DNA of 64,000 nt. Source: CBFHOS01 sp965657645 (GTDB lineage: Bacteria > Pseudomonadota > Alphaproteobacteria > Puniceispirillales > Puniceispirillaceae). The stretch spans positions 62,001-126,000 of the forward strand of contig CBFHOS010000001.1 of the NCBI GenBank assembly GCA_965657645.1. Direction: 5' to 3'. The notes beneath the pieces were generated by a model. It saw nothing but the letters and a program-made list of their open reading frames with translations. It made no database searches and was not told where the DNA came from. Below, piece by piece: positions 1 through 9,321 of this stretch (within the stretch, counting starts at the first letter, position 1; each line of letters opens with the position of its first letter). The position numbers and the translations under genes were made by a program.

Positions 1-138
1 GACATTCTCCAGATCTGGATCGAAAAATTCCTCGCGCATCAGAATTTCAGACAAGGCGTGACGGAGCGATTCACCAACGCGCAACTGGCGCTGGCTAGGC
101 ATATTGGCGGCAATATTGCGACGAGATTTTGAAGCCAT
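1..138 (-). CDS. rbfA: Ribosome-binding factor A, N-terminal part (runs off left edge)
   Basis: The first 46 codons are present; the rest lies beyond position 1. The reading begins MASKSRRNIAANMPSQRQL and continues with RVGESLRHALSEIL and FFDPDLE, the typical N-terminal helix region of RbfA, a small KH-fold protein that binds the 30S subunit and helps mature the 5' end of 16S rRNA. The ATG at 136-138 is the only suitable start. It follows infB in the same direction, 91 bases after the infB stop, which is the standard nusA-infB-rbfA order and suggests co-transcription. Confidence 0.9.
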   Translation of the reverse strand, partial: MASKSRRNIAANMPSQRQLRVGESLRHALSEILMREEFFDPDLENV

Positions 139-229
139 AACCACCTTCCATCACATCTCGCGCGCTGGGCGCTTATGCGAATAACACACTCTATCTAAGA
201 TAATCGATCTAGCCTAATCGCCTGACCGA

Positions 230-2893
230 TTAATCAAGGGTCCGCGCTACTTCACGAAGCTCGAAACATTCGATCACATCCTTTTCCTGGATGTCGGAAT
301 AATTCTCAAAGCCCATGCCGCACTCAAAGCCTTCACGCACTTCTTTGACTTCATCCTTAAAGCGCTTGAGGGTTTTTAGTGAGCCCTCATGAATAACCAC
401 GTTATCGCGCAGCAACCGGACTTTACAGCCCCGCTTGATGACACCCTCGGTGACCATACAACCAGCAATCTTGCCAATCTTTGACACACCAAACACCTGA
501 CGGATTTCGGCGTAACCGATAAAGTCCTCTTGTGTATCTGGGCTTAGTAGACCACCCATAGCGGCCTTCACTTCGTCAATCAGTTCATAGATGATCGAAT
601 GATAGCGGATTTCCACGCCGTCACGCTTGGCAAGGTCACGTGCCTGTGGGATCGCCCGCACGTTAAAGCCAATGACAATCGCATTAGAGGCCGAGGCAAG
701 CGAGATATCAGACTCGCTAAGCGCGCCAACACCGCCAGATAGGATGCGCACTTTAACCTGTTCTGTTCCCAGCTTTTCAAGCGCCACACGGATCGCCTCA
801 AGCGAGCCATGAACGTCTGTCTTGATAATCACCGGCAGTTCTTCCGCCTCACCAGCGGCAATTGCCGATAGCATCTGCTCAACCGAACCACGTGCGCCGC
901 GGGCGGCATCACGATCTTTGTTCCGGCGTGTACGATATTCGGCAATCTCACGGGCACGGGCTTCGCTCTCGACGACGACACAGGAATCGCCAGCCATTGG
1001 CGTGCCGTTTAGACCGAGAATTTCAACTGGCTGACCCGGTGCCGCTGACTTTAGCTTTTGACCGCGATCATCAAGCAATGCCCGAACACGGCCGCTTTCC
1101 GCGCCAATAACAAAGATATCGCCCTGCTTTAACGTGCCACGTTGCACCAACAAGGTCGCAACCGAACCACGGCCACGCTCGACCTTTGATTCAATAACAA
1201 CACCCTCGGCATGACGGTTTGGATTGGCTTTTAGCTCTAGCAATTCAGCCTGTAGCATGATCGCTTCTTCAAGACGGTCCAGACCTTGGCCAGTATGCGC
1301 CGATACATCGACACACAACACATCGCCGCCGAAATCTTCGGTCACGATCTCATGCTGGAGCAAGTCATTACGCACCCGCTGTGGATCTGCCGCTGGCTTG
1401 TCACATTTATTCACCGCGACAATAACCGGACAACCAGACGCCTTTGCGTGGTTGATCGCCTCGATGGTTTGCATCATTACCGAATCATCAGCGGCCACAA
1501 CCAGAACGACGATATCGGTGATATTTGCACCACGCGACCGCATTTCGGTAAAGGCCTCGTGGCCCGGTGTATCGATAAAGGTAATGACATTATCATTCGT
1601 GGTTTTGATCTGATACGCGCCGATATGCTGGGTAATACCGCCCGATTCGCCTGCCGCAACATCAGTCCGGCGAATGGCATCAAGCAAGCTGGTTTTACCG
1701 TGGTCAACGTGACCCATTACCGTAACGACCGGTGGCCGCGGCAATAATGCGCTCTCTTCTTCATCTTCCACAGACAGACCGATTTCAATATCGGACTCTG
1801 AAACCCGCTGGACCTTATGGCCAAATTCCGCGGTGATCAATTCGGCAGTCTCGCCGTCAATTGACTGGGTGGCGGTTGCCATGATTCCCAGCTTCATCAA
1901 TTCCTTCACAACATCCGCTGTACGCTCGGCCATACGGTTGGCAAGCTCTGCAACAGAGATTGTATCAGGCACGATAACGTCACGAACCTGTTTAACCTGC
2001 GGCTGGTCTTCACGCATCCGCGCCTTTTCACGCTGGCGCCGGACCGAAGCCAGCGAACGCTGGCGGCGGTTATCATCACCAGACAGCGCTTGGTTAATTG
2101 TCATCTTGCCAGATTGACGGCGACCCGGTCCATCACGGCGCGGCGCGGCGGGACGGCGCGGGGCCATTTCCTCGGCGGCTTTACGGCGGCGGGCCGGACC
2201 ATCAACAGCGCCCTCAGGACCAACATTTTGCATTGGTACGTCAGATGGGTGCGATACGTCTTCAGCCGATTTACGGCGCGACGTAGCCTCAGCATGTTTG
2301 GCGGCTTCTGCATCGCGGCGAGCGGCTTCCTCAGCCTCAATCTCGCGCAATTCAGCAAGTTCAGCCGCACGGCGTGCATCGATCGCAGATAGCGGTGCTT
2401 TTTCAGCAACAGGCTCGCTAGCGGCTTCGGTTTCAGCAGTTGTTTCACTAGCCGCTTCACTAGCCGTTTCTGTGGCAGCGTCTCCGGCAGTCTCCGGGGC
2501 CGCATCAGAACTTGCACCAGCGTCAGGGCTAGCCAAGGTGGCATCGTCATCAGCATTGCTTGGGGCGGCAGGTGTAGCCTCGGCCTTGTTCAGACCTTGC
2601 AATGCCCGCACACGGGCGGCGCGTTCCTGCGCGGTGAGCTTGTCATCTGGTGCGGCGGTTTCTGGCGCGGCAATCGGGGCTGGTGCCTCGGCGACTGGTG
2701 TCTCTAATTCAGGCTTTGCGGCAACACCGCGGCCCGGAGCGGCAGGCGCTCTTTTCCGGCGCACTTCGACCTGAACTGTCCGGCGCCCAGCAGGGCTTGG
2801 GGACGCACGCAATTGCGTTGCATCAATATTCCCCAACGTAAGTTTTCCGCCCGACAGGCTCAGCTTTTTTGACTTGCCGCTATCTTCACTCAT
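230..2893 (-). CDS. infB: Translation initiation factor IF-2
   Basis: GTPase that delivers fMet-tRNA to the 30S subunit and promotes subunit joining. Visible are G1 GHVDHGKTS (about residue 393), G3 DTPGHE (about 440) and G4 NKCDKP (about 495), followed by the conserved C-terminal domains. The first third is a long, variable Ala/Glu/Pro/Arg-rich region with ASE/ATE-type repeats, then an IF2 N-terminal helical domain around 310-360. A longer reading starts at 2908, but the ATG at 2891-2893 (MSEDSGKSKK) is preferred because an AAAGGG ribosome-binding site lies about 6 bases before it; this gives 887 residues. The gene sits between ylxR and rbfA in the nusA operon. The long N-terminal region is common in alphaproteobacteria. 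Confidence 0.97.
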   Translation of the reverse strand: MSEDSGKSKKLSLSGGKLTLGNIDATQLRASPSPAGRRTVQVEVRRKRAPAAPGRGVAAKPELETPVAEAPAPIAAPETAAPDDKLTAQERAARVRALQGLNKAEATPAAPSNADDDATLASPDAGASSDAAPETAGDAATETASEAASETTAETEAASEPVAEKAPLSAIDARRAAELAELREIEAEEAARRDAEAAKHAEATSRRKSAEDVSHPSDVPMQNVGPEGAVDGPARRRKAAEEMAPRRPAAPRRDGPGRRQSGKMTINQALSGDDNRRQRSLASVRRQREKARMREDQPQVKQVRDVIVPDTISVAELANRMAERTADVVKELMKLGIMATATQSIDGETAELITAEFGHKVQRVSESDIEIGLSVEDEEESALLPRPPVVTVMGHVDHGKTSLLDAIRRTDVAAGESGGITQHIGAYQIKTTNDNVITFIDTPGHEAFTEMRSRGANITDIVVLVVAADDSVMMQTIEAINHAKASGCPVIVAVNKCDKPAADPQRVRNDLLQHEIVTEDFGGDVLCVDVSAHTGQGLDRLEEAIMLQAELLELKANPNRHAEGVVIESKVERGRGSVATLLVQRGTLKQGDIFVIGAESGRVRALLDDRGQKLKSAAPGQPVEILGLNGTPMAGDSCVVVESEARAREIAEYRTRRNKDRDAARGARGSVEQMLSAIAAGEAEELPVIIKTDVHGSLEAIRVALEKLGTEQVKVRILSGGVGALSESDISLASASNAIVIGFNVRAIPQARDLAKRDGVEIRYHSIIYELIDEVKAAMGGLLSPDTQEDFIGYAEIRQVFGVSKIGKIAGCMVTEGVIKRGCKVRLLRDNVVIHEGSLKTLKRFKDEVKEVREGFECGMGFENYSDIQEKDVIECFELREVARTLD

Positions 2894-2964
2894 TTTAGAC
2901 CCTTTCATGACACCCTCAGCAGATTTGGCTTACCCAACTGCCGCATCGGCGTTCATCGTCTTGG

Positions 2965-3570
2965 CTAGGTGATACACCCGTCAGGCAGGTCATTACAACC
3001 CGCAGACGTGTAAAACCCGTCCAAACGCTCAATCTCATCGTACAAATTTGCTAAAATATTCTCACTGCCATGGCCACGGGTGGCACGAACGCCAACAAAG
3101 GCTATGGCATCACGCCCACAAACCTGTCCCAGTTCCTCAGCGGTAAACAATTTACTTACCCACTCAACATCCAGTTTGGATTGTAGCCGTTTGCATTCAC
3201 GCTCGGAGGCATCCTTTGCCGCGAGCAAGCCGTCAAACGGCCCTTCCGCCAACAGCTTGCCAGAGCCACCAAGCAACATTCCCGCCCGGCGCGCCATGCC
3301 AGCAAGCGCCAAACAACGATCCCGCATTAATTTGGCGATTAAGGTAATATCATCTTCTATGGATTCTAGGCCAACGCCCAAAGACCGCTTGAAATGGCCT
3401 TTTTTATCGGCCTGACGCAAAAGCGCAGCATCACTGGTGATCCACGCCCCACGTCCTGGCAGTTTTTCTGCAAGATCAACGACAGCATAGCCCGATGGCC
3501 CAGCGACAAAGCGTATTAGCTTGTCGCGGGGCAGGGTGTCTCCCGTTGAAATGCAGGTGCGTTCTGCCAT
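2965..3570 (-). CDS. ylxR: YlxR/DUF448 RNA-binding protein with L7Ae-like C-terminal part
   Basis: The protein has 201 residues. The N-terminal 75 residues are the YlxR (DUF448) fold: the C-I-S-T-G start region, PRDKLIRFV, then the GRGAW motif, and a basic patch (KKGHFKRSLG). The second half (about 85-190: LALAGMARRAGMLLGG, then AKDASERE) looks like an L7Ae/L30e-type RNA-binding domain, a combination usual in alphaproteobacteria. It lies between nusA (20-base gap) and infB, its normal position. The family is thought to bind RNA or the ribosome; the exact role in this group is not settled. A fairly wide gap of about 70 bases precedes infB. Confidence 0.9.
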   Translation of the reverse strand: MAERTCISTGDTLPRDKLIRFVAGPSGYAVVDLAEKLPGRGAWITSDAALLRQADKKGHFKRSLGVGLESIEDDITLIAKLMRDRCLALAGMARRAGMLLGGSGKLLAEGPFDGLLAAKDASERECKRLQSKLDVEWVSKLFTAEELGQVCGRDAIAFVGVRATRGHGSENILANLYDEIERLDGFYTSAGCNDLPDGCIT

Positions 3571-3590
3571 CTTGCAATCCGTCTCATGAC

Positions 3591-5165
3591 CTAGCTATCG
3601 GCGGCGTCTGAAGCGGGTGCTTCAGAAGGCGCGTCAGCATTGGTCTCATCGCCAGCTTCCTCATCGGCAAACCAATGAGCCCGGGCGGCCATAATAATAT
3701 CACCAGCCTCGGTATCATCGCTAAGCCCATGCGGGGTAAGCAAGGCGACCAATTCTTCGTTATCCAAATCGGCAAGATCATCAAGCGTGACGATCTTATT
3801 CTCAGCCAGCGTCAACAGCATGGCCAAGCTGATATACTCAAACTTGCGCAGATCATCAGCAACCTTCAACTCATCGAGGGCTGTGTTAATGCGGTTTGCT
3901 TCCTGCTCGACATAATCAATCGCACGGTTTTGCAACTCGCCAGCAATTGCCTCGTCAAAGCCTTGAATTGCGGCCAGATCATCAAGCGGTGTCTCGGCGA
4001 TTTCCTCAGGCAGAACAAAGCCCTCAGCCACCAACAAATGCGCAATCACATCGTCAATGTTAAGCGCTTCGATAAAGCGGGTAGAACGGGTCCGGAATTC
4101 TTCCTGACGACGCTCAGATTCTTCGGCCTCGGTGAGGATATCGATGTACCAGCCAGACAATTGTGATGCCAGACGGACATTCTGACCACGGCGACCAATA
4201 GCAAGGCTAAGCTGGTCATCAGGAACAACAACTTCCATTCGTGTTGCCACTTCATCCATCACCACTTTGGCGACTTCTGCTGGGGCCAATGCATTGACCA
4301 CAAATGACGCTGGGTCTTCTGTGTAAGGGATGATTTCCACTTTTTCGCCCTGTAGCTCGCCAACAACAGCTTGCACACGGCTACCGCGCATACCAACACA
4401 GGCACCGACCGGATCAATGCCCGGATCGTTTGACATAACCGAAATTTTCGCACGGCTACCGGCTTCGCGGGCAACGCCTTTGATCTCGATAATACCGTCA
4501 TAAATCTCTGGCACTTCCTGGGTGAACAGCTTTGCCATGAATTCGTTACAGGCGCGTGAGAGGAAAATCTGTGGGCCGCGTGGCTCTTCCCGAACATCAA
4601 GCACATAGGCACGAACACGGTCGCCTTGGCGCAGATTTTCGCGTGGGATCATCTCTTCACGGCGGATAACAGCCTCGGCGCGGCCAAGATCAACAGTGAT
4701 CGAATAGCTCTCAGCGCGTTTCACTGTACCAACAACAATTTCACCAACACGGTGACGGTATTCTTCAAACTGGCGGGCGCGTTCGGCGTCACGCACTTTT
4801 TGCGAGATTACCTGCTTTGCGGTCTGGGCGGCGATCCGGCCAAATTCGATTGGCGGCAACGGCTGGCGCCAGAATTCACCAACGGCGAGAGGCGGGGTTT
4901 GCTTGCCACCTTCTGCACTGCTCATCTGGGTCGCATCATCTTCAACTTCTTCAACAACCTCAATCCAGCGCTCTAGCTTAATTGAACCTGATTTACGGTC
5001 GATCATCGCGCGGATATCACGGTCGAGACCGTATTTTGCGCGGCCAGCCTTTTGAATGGCTTCTTCCATCGCCAGCATGACTTCTTCGCGGTCAATCGAT
5101 TTTTCCCGCGCCACCACATCGGCAACCTGAATGAGCTCGAGGCCTGGAATTGATGATGTATCCAT
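3591..5165 (-). CDS. nusA: Transcription termination/antitermination factor NusA
   Basis: RNA polymerase-binding factor that affects pausing, termination and antitermination. The order of domains is an N-terminal polymerase-binding domain (1-125), S1 domain (about 135-200, with GEIVVGTVKRAE), two KH domains (about 230-345, including GACVGMRGSRVQAV and LAIGRRGQNVRLA), then C-terminal helical acidic repeats (about 365-500) and a short acidic Ala/Asp tail. At 524 residues it has the C-terminal extension usual in proteobacteria. The ATG is preceded by AAGGTGA at a spacing of about 8. It lies 79 bases after rimP and before ylxR, infB and rbfA in the classical operon. Confidence 0.97.
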   Translation of the reverse strand: MDTSSIPGLELIQVADVVAREKSIDREEVMLAMEEAIQKAGRAKYGLDRDIRAMIDRKSGSIKLERWIEVVEEVEDDATQMSSAEGGKQTPPLAVGEFWRQPLPPIEFGRIAAQTAKQVISQKVRDAERARQFEEYRHRVGEIVVGTVKRAESYSITVDLGRAEAVIRREEMIPRENLRQGDRVRAYVLDVREEPRGPQIFLSRACNEFMAKLFTQEVPEIYDGIIEIKGVAREAGSRAKISVMSNDPGIDPVGACVGMRGSRVQAVVGELQGEKVEIIPYTEDPASFVVNALAPAEVAKVVMDEVATRMEVVVPDDQLSLAIGRRGQNVRLASQLSGWYIDILTEAEESERRQEEFRTRSTRFIEALNIDDVIAHLLVAEGFVLPEEIAETPLDDLAAIQGFDEAIAGELQNRAIDYVEQEANRINTALDELKVADDLRKFEYISLAMLLTLAENKIVTLDDLADLDNEELVALLTPHGLSDDTEAGDIIMAARAHWFADEEAGDETNADAPSEAPASDAADS

Positions 5166-5179
5166 AATGTATCACCTTA

Positions 5180-5207
5180 TTAGGTTATTCTAGGGGTTAG
5201 GTTATTC
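5180..5207. repeat. 17-bp-period duplication between rimP and nusA
   Basis: The 11-base word TTAGGTTATTC occurs at 5180-5190 and again at 5197-5207, giving a 17-base period in the 79-base gap upstream of nusA. It is one of several short tandem duplications in gaps of this window. Confidence 0.6.
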
Positions 5208-5244
5208 ACTGTTATTTATCATTATCCGTTTACACGGAGGGTAG

Positions 5245-5727
5245 TTAGCGTTGCGGACGGGCCAAAATCTCTGATGGGTCAATCCGCGCGGCCTCAATTT
5301 CGTCAAAGCTGAAATCAAACCTGCCAAAACTTGTCTCTAGGCCAATCTTGCCATCCTTATTGACCCCAGCAAGGCGGCCATTAAAGCGGCGCCGACCATC
5401 GAGCATCATCCGCAGGGTAATCTTCGCCAATTCGCCTTCAAAATTCTCAAAATCTTCAATTCGGGTTAGCGGCCGATCAATCCCCGGCGAGCTAACCTCG
5501 AGGATATAAGCGCTAGAAATAGGGTCATCAACATCAAGCAATGTGGCGATGTGGCGGCTAAGAAGTTCACAATCCTCAACCGTCATTTCCCGGTCTTCTT
5601 TTGGCTCAGCCATGATCTGCAACTGGTTACGGCCCTTTTGACCGCCCGAATACAGAACCCGAACAAGCGTAAAACCCAGATCCTCAACCGCTGCTTCAAT
5701 AATTTGGTTTATCTTCGATTCAACCAA
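5245..5727 (-). CDS. rimP: Ribosome maturation factor RimP
   Basis: 30S subunit assembly factor, first gene of the rimP-nusA-ylxR-infB-rbfA operon. The 160-residue protein has the two-domain RimP layout: N-terminal domain with GFTLVRVLYSGG, the motif CELLSRHIATLLDVDDPI and YILEVSSPGIDRPL, then an SH3-like C-terminal part. The likely start is a TTG at 5725-5727 with AAGGA 8 bases upstream; no better ATG is available. An intrinsic terminator for the upstream trmB unit lies about 50 bases before it, so rimP probably has its own promoter in 5728-5775. Confidence 0.94.
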   Translation of the reverse strand: MVESKINQIIEAAVEDLGFTLVRVLYSGGQKGRNQLQIMAEPKEDREMTVEDCELLSRHIATLLDVDDPISSAYILEVSSPGIDRPLTRIEDFENFEGELAKITLRMMLDGRRRFNGRLAGVNKDGKIGLETSFGRFDFSFDEIEAARIDPSEILARPQR

Positions 5728-5773
5728 AACCCTGATCCTTATTAGAGCTTTTAACCCACCAAAATTAACGCAA

Positions 5774-5797
5774 TAAAAAAGTGGGCCAGCGGCCCAC
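5774..5797 (-). terminator. Rho-independent terminator after trmB
   Basis: The bases 5781-5797 form a perfect 7-bp GC-rich stem (GTGGGCC / GGCCCAC) with a 3-base loop. On the minus strand it is followed directly by six T residues (5775-5780). It lies about 75 bases beyond the trmB stop and about 50 bases before the rimP start, so it divides the metK-trmB transcription unit from the rimP-nusA-infB operon. Confidence 0.9.
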
Positions 5798-5872
5798 CGT
5801 CTTTACGCGACAGTATGTAATGTAGGACTTATAGCTGTATCCCTTGGCAAACACAAGCCTTTACCGCCAAGC

Positions 5873-6577
5873 CTAGGCGATGCGATCAAAAATGAACCAT
5901 GCTGGACGGCGATCCTCACGCAATGCTTTTTGCATATATCGGGTTTCCGGCAAATCATCTGGACGGATGCGCCAATCATCTGGTGTCTTTGCTTGCCACC
6001 TGAAACCTGCATGCGATGTCGCCGCCTGTAATAGCCAACTTTTGGCGGTGGGATCATCGCTGGCCAGAACCAAGCGGCCACCAACACGGATCAGGCGGGC
6101 CAATTCATCGAGCAAGGCCGGTTGTAAAATCCGACGCGCGGCATGGCGGCGTTTTGGCCATGGATCGGGAAACATCACAAATGCCCCAGCCAAGCTCGCA
6201 TCACCCATATCTGGTAGAATAAGGCGCACATCATCATCAAAAAGCCGGATATTTGGAATGTTATCCGTCTCGATATGGCGCAGCAGGCTAGCCACGCCAT
6301 TGATAAAAGGTTCAGCCCCGATAAAGCCAGCATCAGGACGGTTTTTGGCAAGGCCAGCAATATGCTCACCGCCGCCAAAGCCAATTTCAAGAAAGATATC
6401 CGTGGGCGCATGATCAAATTGATCGACCAGCGCAACACCCGGCTTTAGCCGCAAAATCTCCAGCTCGTTATCGAGCAGAGATTGCATCGTTTTACGCAGT
6501 GGACGACCTTTGCGGCGGCCATAGAATTTTGGCCCTTCCACATCCTCATGCCGCTTGTTTTGTTCGCTATTGGTCAC
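5873..6577 (-). CDS. trmB: tRNA (guanine-46-N7)-methyltransferase
   Basis: SAM-dependent enzyme making m7G46 in the tRNA variable loop. The 234-residue protein has the SAM-binding motif EIGFGGGEHI (about residues 62-71) and the TrmB signature FPDPWPKRRH (about 136-145) with a C-terminal TRYMQKALRE segment that fits the family. The start is GTG at 6575-6577 with GAGG about 8 bases upstream. It lies 25 bases after metK, which makes its SAM substrate, and is followed by the terminator at 5774-5797. Confidence 0.95.
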   Translation of the reverse strand: MTNSEQNKRHEDVEGPKFYGRRKGRPLRKTMQSLLDNELEILRLKPGVALVDQFDHAPTDIFLEIGFGGGEHIAGLAKNRPDAGFIGAEPFINGVASLLRHIETDNIPNIRLFDDDVRLILPDMGDASLAGAFVMFPDPWPKRRHAARRILQPALLDELARLIRVGGRLVLASDDPTAKSWLLQAATSHAGFRWQAKTPDDWRIRPDDLPETRYMQKALREDRRPAWFIFDRIA

Positions 6578-6602
6578 ACCAATTGCCTCAAATGAAACCG
6601 GC

Positions 6603-7778
6603 TTAAACTGCCGCCTTTAGCGCGTCAACGAGATCGGTTGCTTCCCAGCTAAAGCTGCCTTCGCCTGCTTCACCAGCCACACGGCCAAAATGACCATAGG
6701 CGGCTGAGGCCGCATAAATCGGCTTGTTCAGACCGAGATGCTCACGAATGCCCTTTGGTGTTAGCTTCATGCAATCAGTCAGTGCCGATTGTAAGGCGCT
6801 ATCCGCAATTGTTCCGGTGCCATGTGTATTTGCATAAACCGAAACCGGCTCGGCAACACCGATCGCATAGGCCAGCTGAATTGTACATTTTGAAGCAAGG
6901 CCACTCGCCACGACATTTTTTGCCAGATAGCGCGCCGCATAAGCAGCAGAGCGGTCAACCTTTGTCGGGTCCTTGCCAGAAAACGCGCCGCCGCCATGCG
7001 GGGCCGCACCACCATAAGTGTCGACAATAATCTTGCGACCAGTCAGGCCAGCGTCACCATCAGGTCCGCCAATAACAAAATTACCGGTTGGGTTGACCAG
7101 CAGATCATCCGCACCAACCATCCAGCCATCAGGCATCACATCGGCAATCACCGGCGTTACAAGGGCGCGAATATCATCAATTGATGCATGCGCGTCATGC
7201 TGGGTTGATAGGACAATTTTATGCGCGCCTGTCGGATTGCCATTATCATCATAGACCAGCGTGATCTGGCTTTTTGAGTCAGGGCCAAGAATTGAGTCGG
7301 CATCAGCTTTGCGGATCGCCGCCAAACGCTGCAGAATCTTGTGCGAATAATGGATCGGTGCTGGCATAAGCACATCAGTTTCGCTACAGGCATAACCGAA
7401 CATTAGACCCTGATCACCAGCGCCTTCATCCTTATTGTCACCTTGATCCACGCCCATCGCGATATCGGCTGATTGCTCATGCAGGTAATTCTGGAATTCC
7501 AGATGCGCATGGTGAAATTTTTCCTGCTCATACCCAATGTCAGCAATCGCGGCGCGAACAGCTTTTTCAATATTTGCCTGAATTGCCGGCATCTTTTCGT
7601 CTGATGCGCGAACCTCACCACCGAGGATCACCCGGTTGGTCGTGGCAAATGTTTCACAGGCCACGCGCGCTTCTGGTTCAGCCGCAAGAAAAAGATCAAG
7701 GACTGTATCTGACACGCGGTCACATAGTTTATCTGGGTGCCCTTCTGACACTGATTCAGATGTAAACAAATAAGACAT
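6603..7778 (-). CDS. metK: S-adenosylmethionine synthetase
   Basis: Makes SAM from methionine and ATP. At 391 residues it has the usual length. Visible signatures are SEGHPDKLCDRVSD (about 10-23), GAGDQGLMFGYA (about 118-129) and GGGAFSGKDPTKVDRSAAY (about 262-280, P-loop-like). It lies 29 bases after lnt and 25 before trmB on the same strand. The short gap before metK holds an ordinary ribosome-binding site (CGGAG) and leaves no space for a SAM riboswitch, so control would have to be further upstream. Confidence 0.98.
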   Translation of the reverse strand: MSYLFTSESVSEGHPDKLCDRVSDTVLDLFLAAEPEARVACETFATTNRVILGGEVRASDEKMPAIQANIEKAVRAAIADIGYEQEKFHHAHLEFQNYLHEQSADIAMGVDQGDNKDEGAGDQGLMFGYACSETDVLMPAPIHYSHKILQRLAAIRKADADSILGPDSKSQITLVYDDNGNPTGAHKIVLSTQHDAHASIDDIRALVTPVIADVMPDGWMVGADDLLVNPTGNFVIGGPDGDAGLTGRKIIVDTYGGAAPHGGGAFSGKDPTKVDRSAAYAARYLAKNVVASGLASKCTIQLAYAIGVAEPVSVYANTHGTGTIADSALQSALTDCMKLTPKGIREHLGLNKPIYAASAAYGHFGRVAGEAGEGSFSWEATDLVDALKAAV

Positions 7779-7807
7779 GCTGCGCTCCGTATAAAATGAT
7801 GGAACTG

Positions 7808-9313
7808 TTACTGCCTTAACGTGGCTTTCACGTCAAGACGCCACGCCAGAATTGCGCATATAGATAGCGTTAACAAAAACAGCACATGACGGAACGGCAC
7901 GAATAATGGCGGGGCAATTGGCGGCGGCACAGCGACATCGATGGCGCCGCGTTCACCATGTTTGATCTCGCCAAGCATATGGCCATAGGGACCGAACATT
8001 GCCGATATGCCCGTATTGGCAACCCTGACCATCGCCATGCCTTCTTCGACCGCACGCATTTGCGCTTGGGCAAGATGTTGCCACGGGCCCAGAGTGCGGC
8101 CAAACCAGCCATCATTGGTGATATTGATAATCATATCCGGACGCGTATCACCAATGATTACCGCGCCGGGGAAAATACTCTCATAACAGATCGACATCTG
8201 CACCAAACCATAGCCCGGTATATCAAATAGCTGGTGCGCACCACCGGGCGAGAAATCAACCGGCCCGGCAATCACATCAACAAAGGGGAGCCAGTCTCTA
8301 AACGGCGCAAATTCGCCAAAGGGAACCAGATGATGCTTGTCGTAAATCGCCTGCACGTCACCAGAACCATCTATCAGGATCGCAGAATTATGGAGCCTGT
8401 TTTTGCCAGCCACCCGCAAAATACCAGTGATCAAATGACCATCAAACGGCGTTGCCGCAAGCGCTGTTTCACGAAGCAGGCCAGCATTGGTATCTAGAAA
8501 ACCGGTGAAGGCCGTTTCGGGCCAGATCACCAATTGCGGCACTGGCTTTTCACCAATCGATAGCGACACCAATCCAGCGAGATTATCAGCCCGCTGGGCG
8601 CGGTCCCATTTGTCTTTTTGTGCGATATTTGGCTGGACCATGCGGATTGTCTTGGCCGCATTATTTCCACGGGCCACATTATTTCCACTCGCCGCATCAT
8701 TTGCCGAGGCGAGGCGATAGAGACCTGCGCCCGTCAACATTAACGGCGCTATAACCGCGATGATGGCCAAATTGCGGTTATCCAATTTCCAGAATGCCGG
8801 TGCCAATGCCATGCCAAGCGCAAATAGATTCAATCCATATAGACCAAACCAGCTAGCCGATTGTAATGAGGCGAGTGATACCGAAAAGGCATAGCCCGGC
8901 GCGTTCCACGGAAAGCCTGTGGCGATAAAACCACGGCCAAATTCGGCGAGACTTAATGCCGCCAGCAACCATAGCAACCGGCCCTGTCTTGTGCGGGCCA
9001 CTTGCCATGCCAAGGCGCCAGCAACAGACCAGAAACAGGTGAGAATGGCGGGCACACCAATCGCCGCAACCGGCAACAAATACCAGTATTTTGCGTCGCC
9101 AACCAATAATGAATGGGCCGTCCAATGGGTTGATGCGACAAACCAGCCAAGCCCCATCGCCGTGCCAATGAACAACGCCGCCCGTTGGTTTGGGGCGGAT
9201 GCCAGATGATAGGCTGGCCATGCCAGAAAGAATAAAGCGGGCACGAACCCGATCGGCGGCAAGGCCAAAGACGCCAGTGCACCGGCTAGGAAATATCCGC
9301 TAAGGGCGCGCAT
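7808..9313 (-). CDS. lnt: Apolipoprotein N-acyltransferase
   Basis: Inner-membrane enzyme that adds the third acyl chain to lipoproteins. The 501-residue protein has about six N-terminal membrane segments (1-205), a periplasmic nitrilase-fold domain (about 225-470) and a last membrane helix (about 475-495). The catalytic triad is recognisable: Glu in IWPETAF, Lys in YDKHHLVPFGEF and Cys in SICYESIFPG. A low-complexity stretch at about 203-219 (repeated GNN words) is encoded by an 18-bp tandem repeat (8655-8708) and falls in the loop between the last N-terminal membrane segment and the nitrilase domain, where length variation should be tolerated. It lies next to corC, as in many proteobacteria. 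Confidence 0.96.
   Translation of the reverse strand: MRALSGYFLAGALASLALPPIGFVPALFFLAWPAYHLASAPNQRAALFIGTAMGLGWFVASTHWTAHSLLVGDAKYWYLLPVAAIGVPAILTCFWSVAGALAWQVARTRQGRLLWLLAALSLAEFGRGFIATGFPWNAPGYAFSVSLASLQSASWFGLYGLNLFALGMALAPAFWKLDNRNLAIIAVIAPLMLTGAGLYRLASANDAASGNNVARGNNAAKTIRMVQPNIAQKDKWDRAQRADNLAGLVSLSIGEKPVPQLVIWPETAFTGFLDTNAGLLRETALAATPFDGHLITGILRVAGKNRLHNSAILIDGSGDVQAIYDKHHLVPFGEFAPFRDWLPFVDVIAGPVDFSPGGAHQLFDIPGYGLVQMSICYESIFPGAVIIGDTRPDMIINITNDGWFGRTLGPWQHLAQAQMRAVEEGMAMVRVANTGISAMFGPYGHMLGEIKHGERGAIDVAVPPPIAPPLFVPFRHVLFLLTLSICAILAWRLDVKATLRQ
8655..8708. repeat. 18-bp tandem repeat inside lnt
   Basis: Three imperfect 18-base units (8655-8672, 8673-8690, 8691-8708) built around GCCGCATTATTTCCAC. 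The unit length is a multiple of three, so the Lnt frame is kept and the protein gains repeated (A)-x-GNN words in a loop. Confidence 0.75.
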
Positions 9314-9321
9314 GCCCGCAC

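Noticed and set aside
2298..2774. 158-codon open frame on the plus strand inside infB
   Set aside because: It is antisense to the Ala/Glu-rich repeat region of infB; the composition (Ala/Ser runs) is what such a region gives by chance, and there is no separate ribosome-binding site or family likeness.
7779..7807. SAM riboswitch before metK
   Set aside because: Only 29 bases separate lnt and metK, too few for any known SAM riboswitch.
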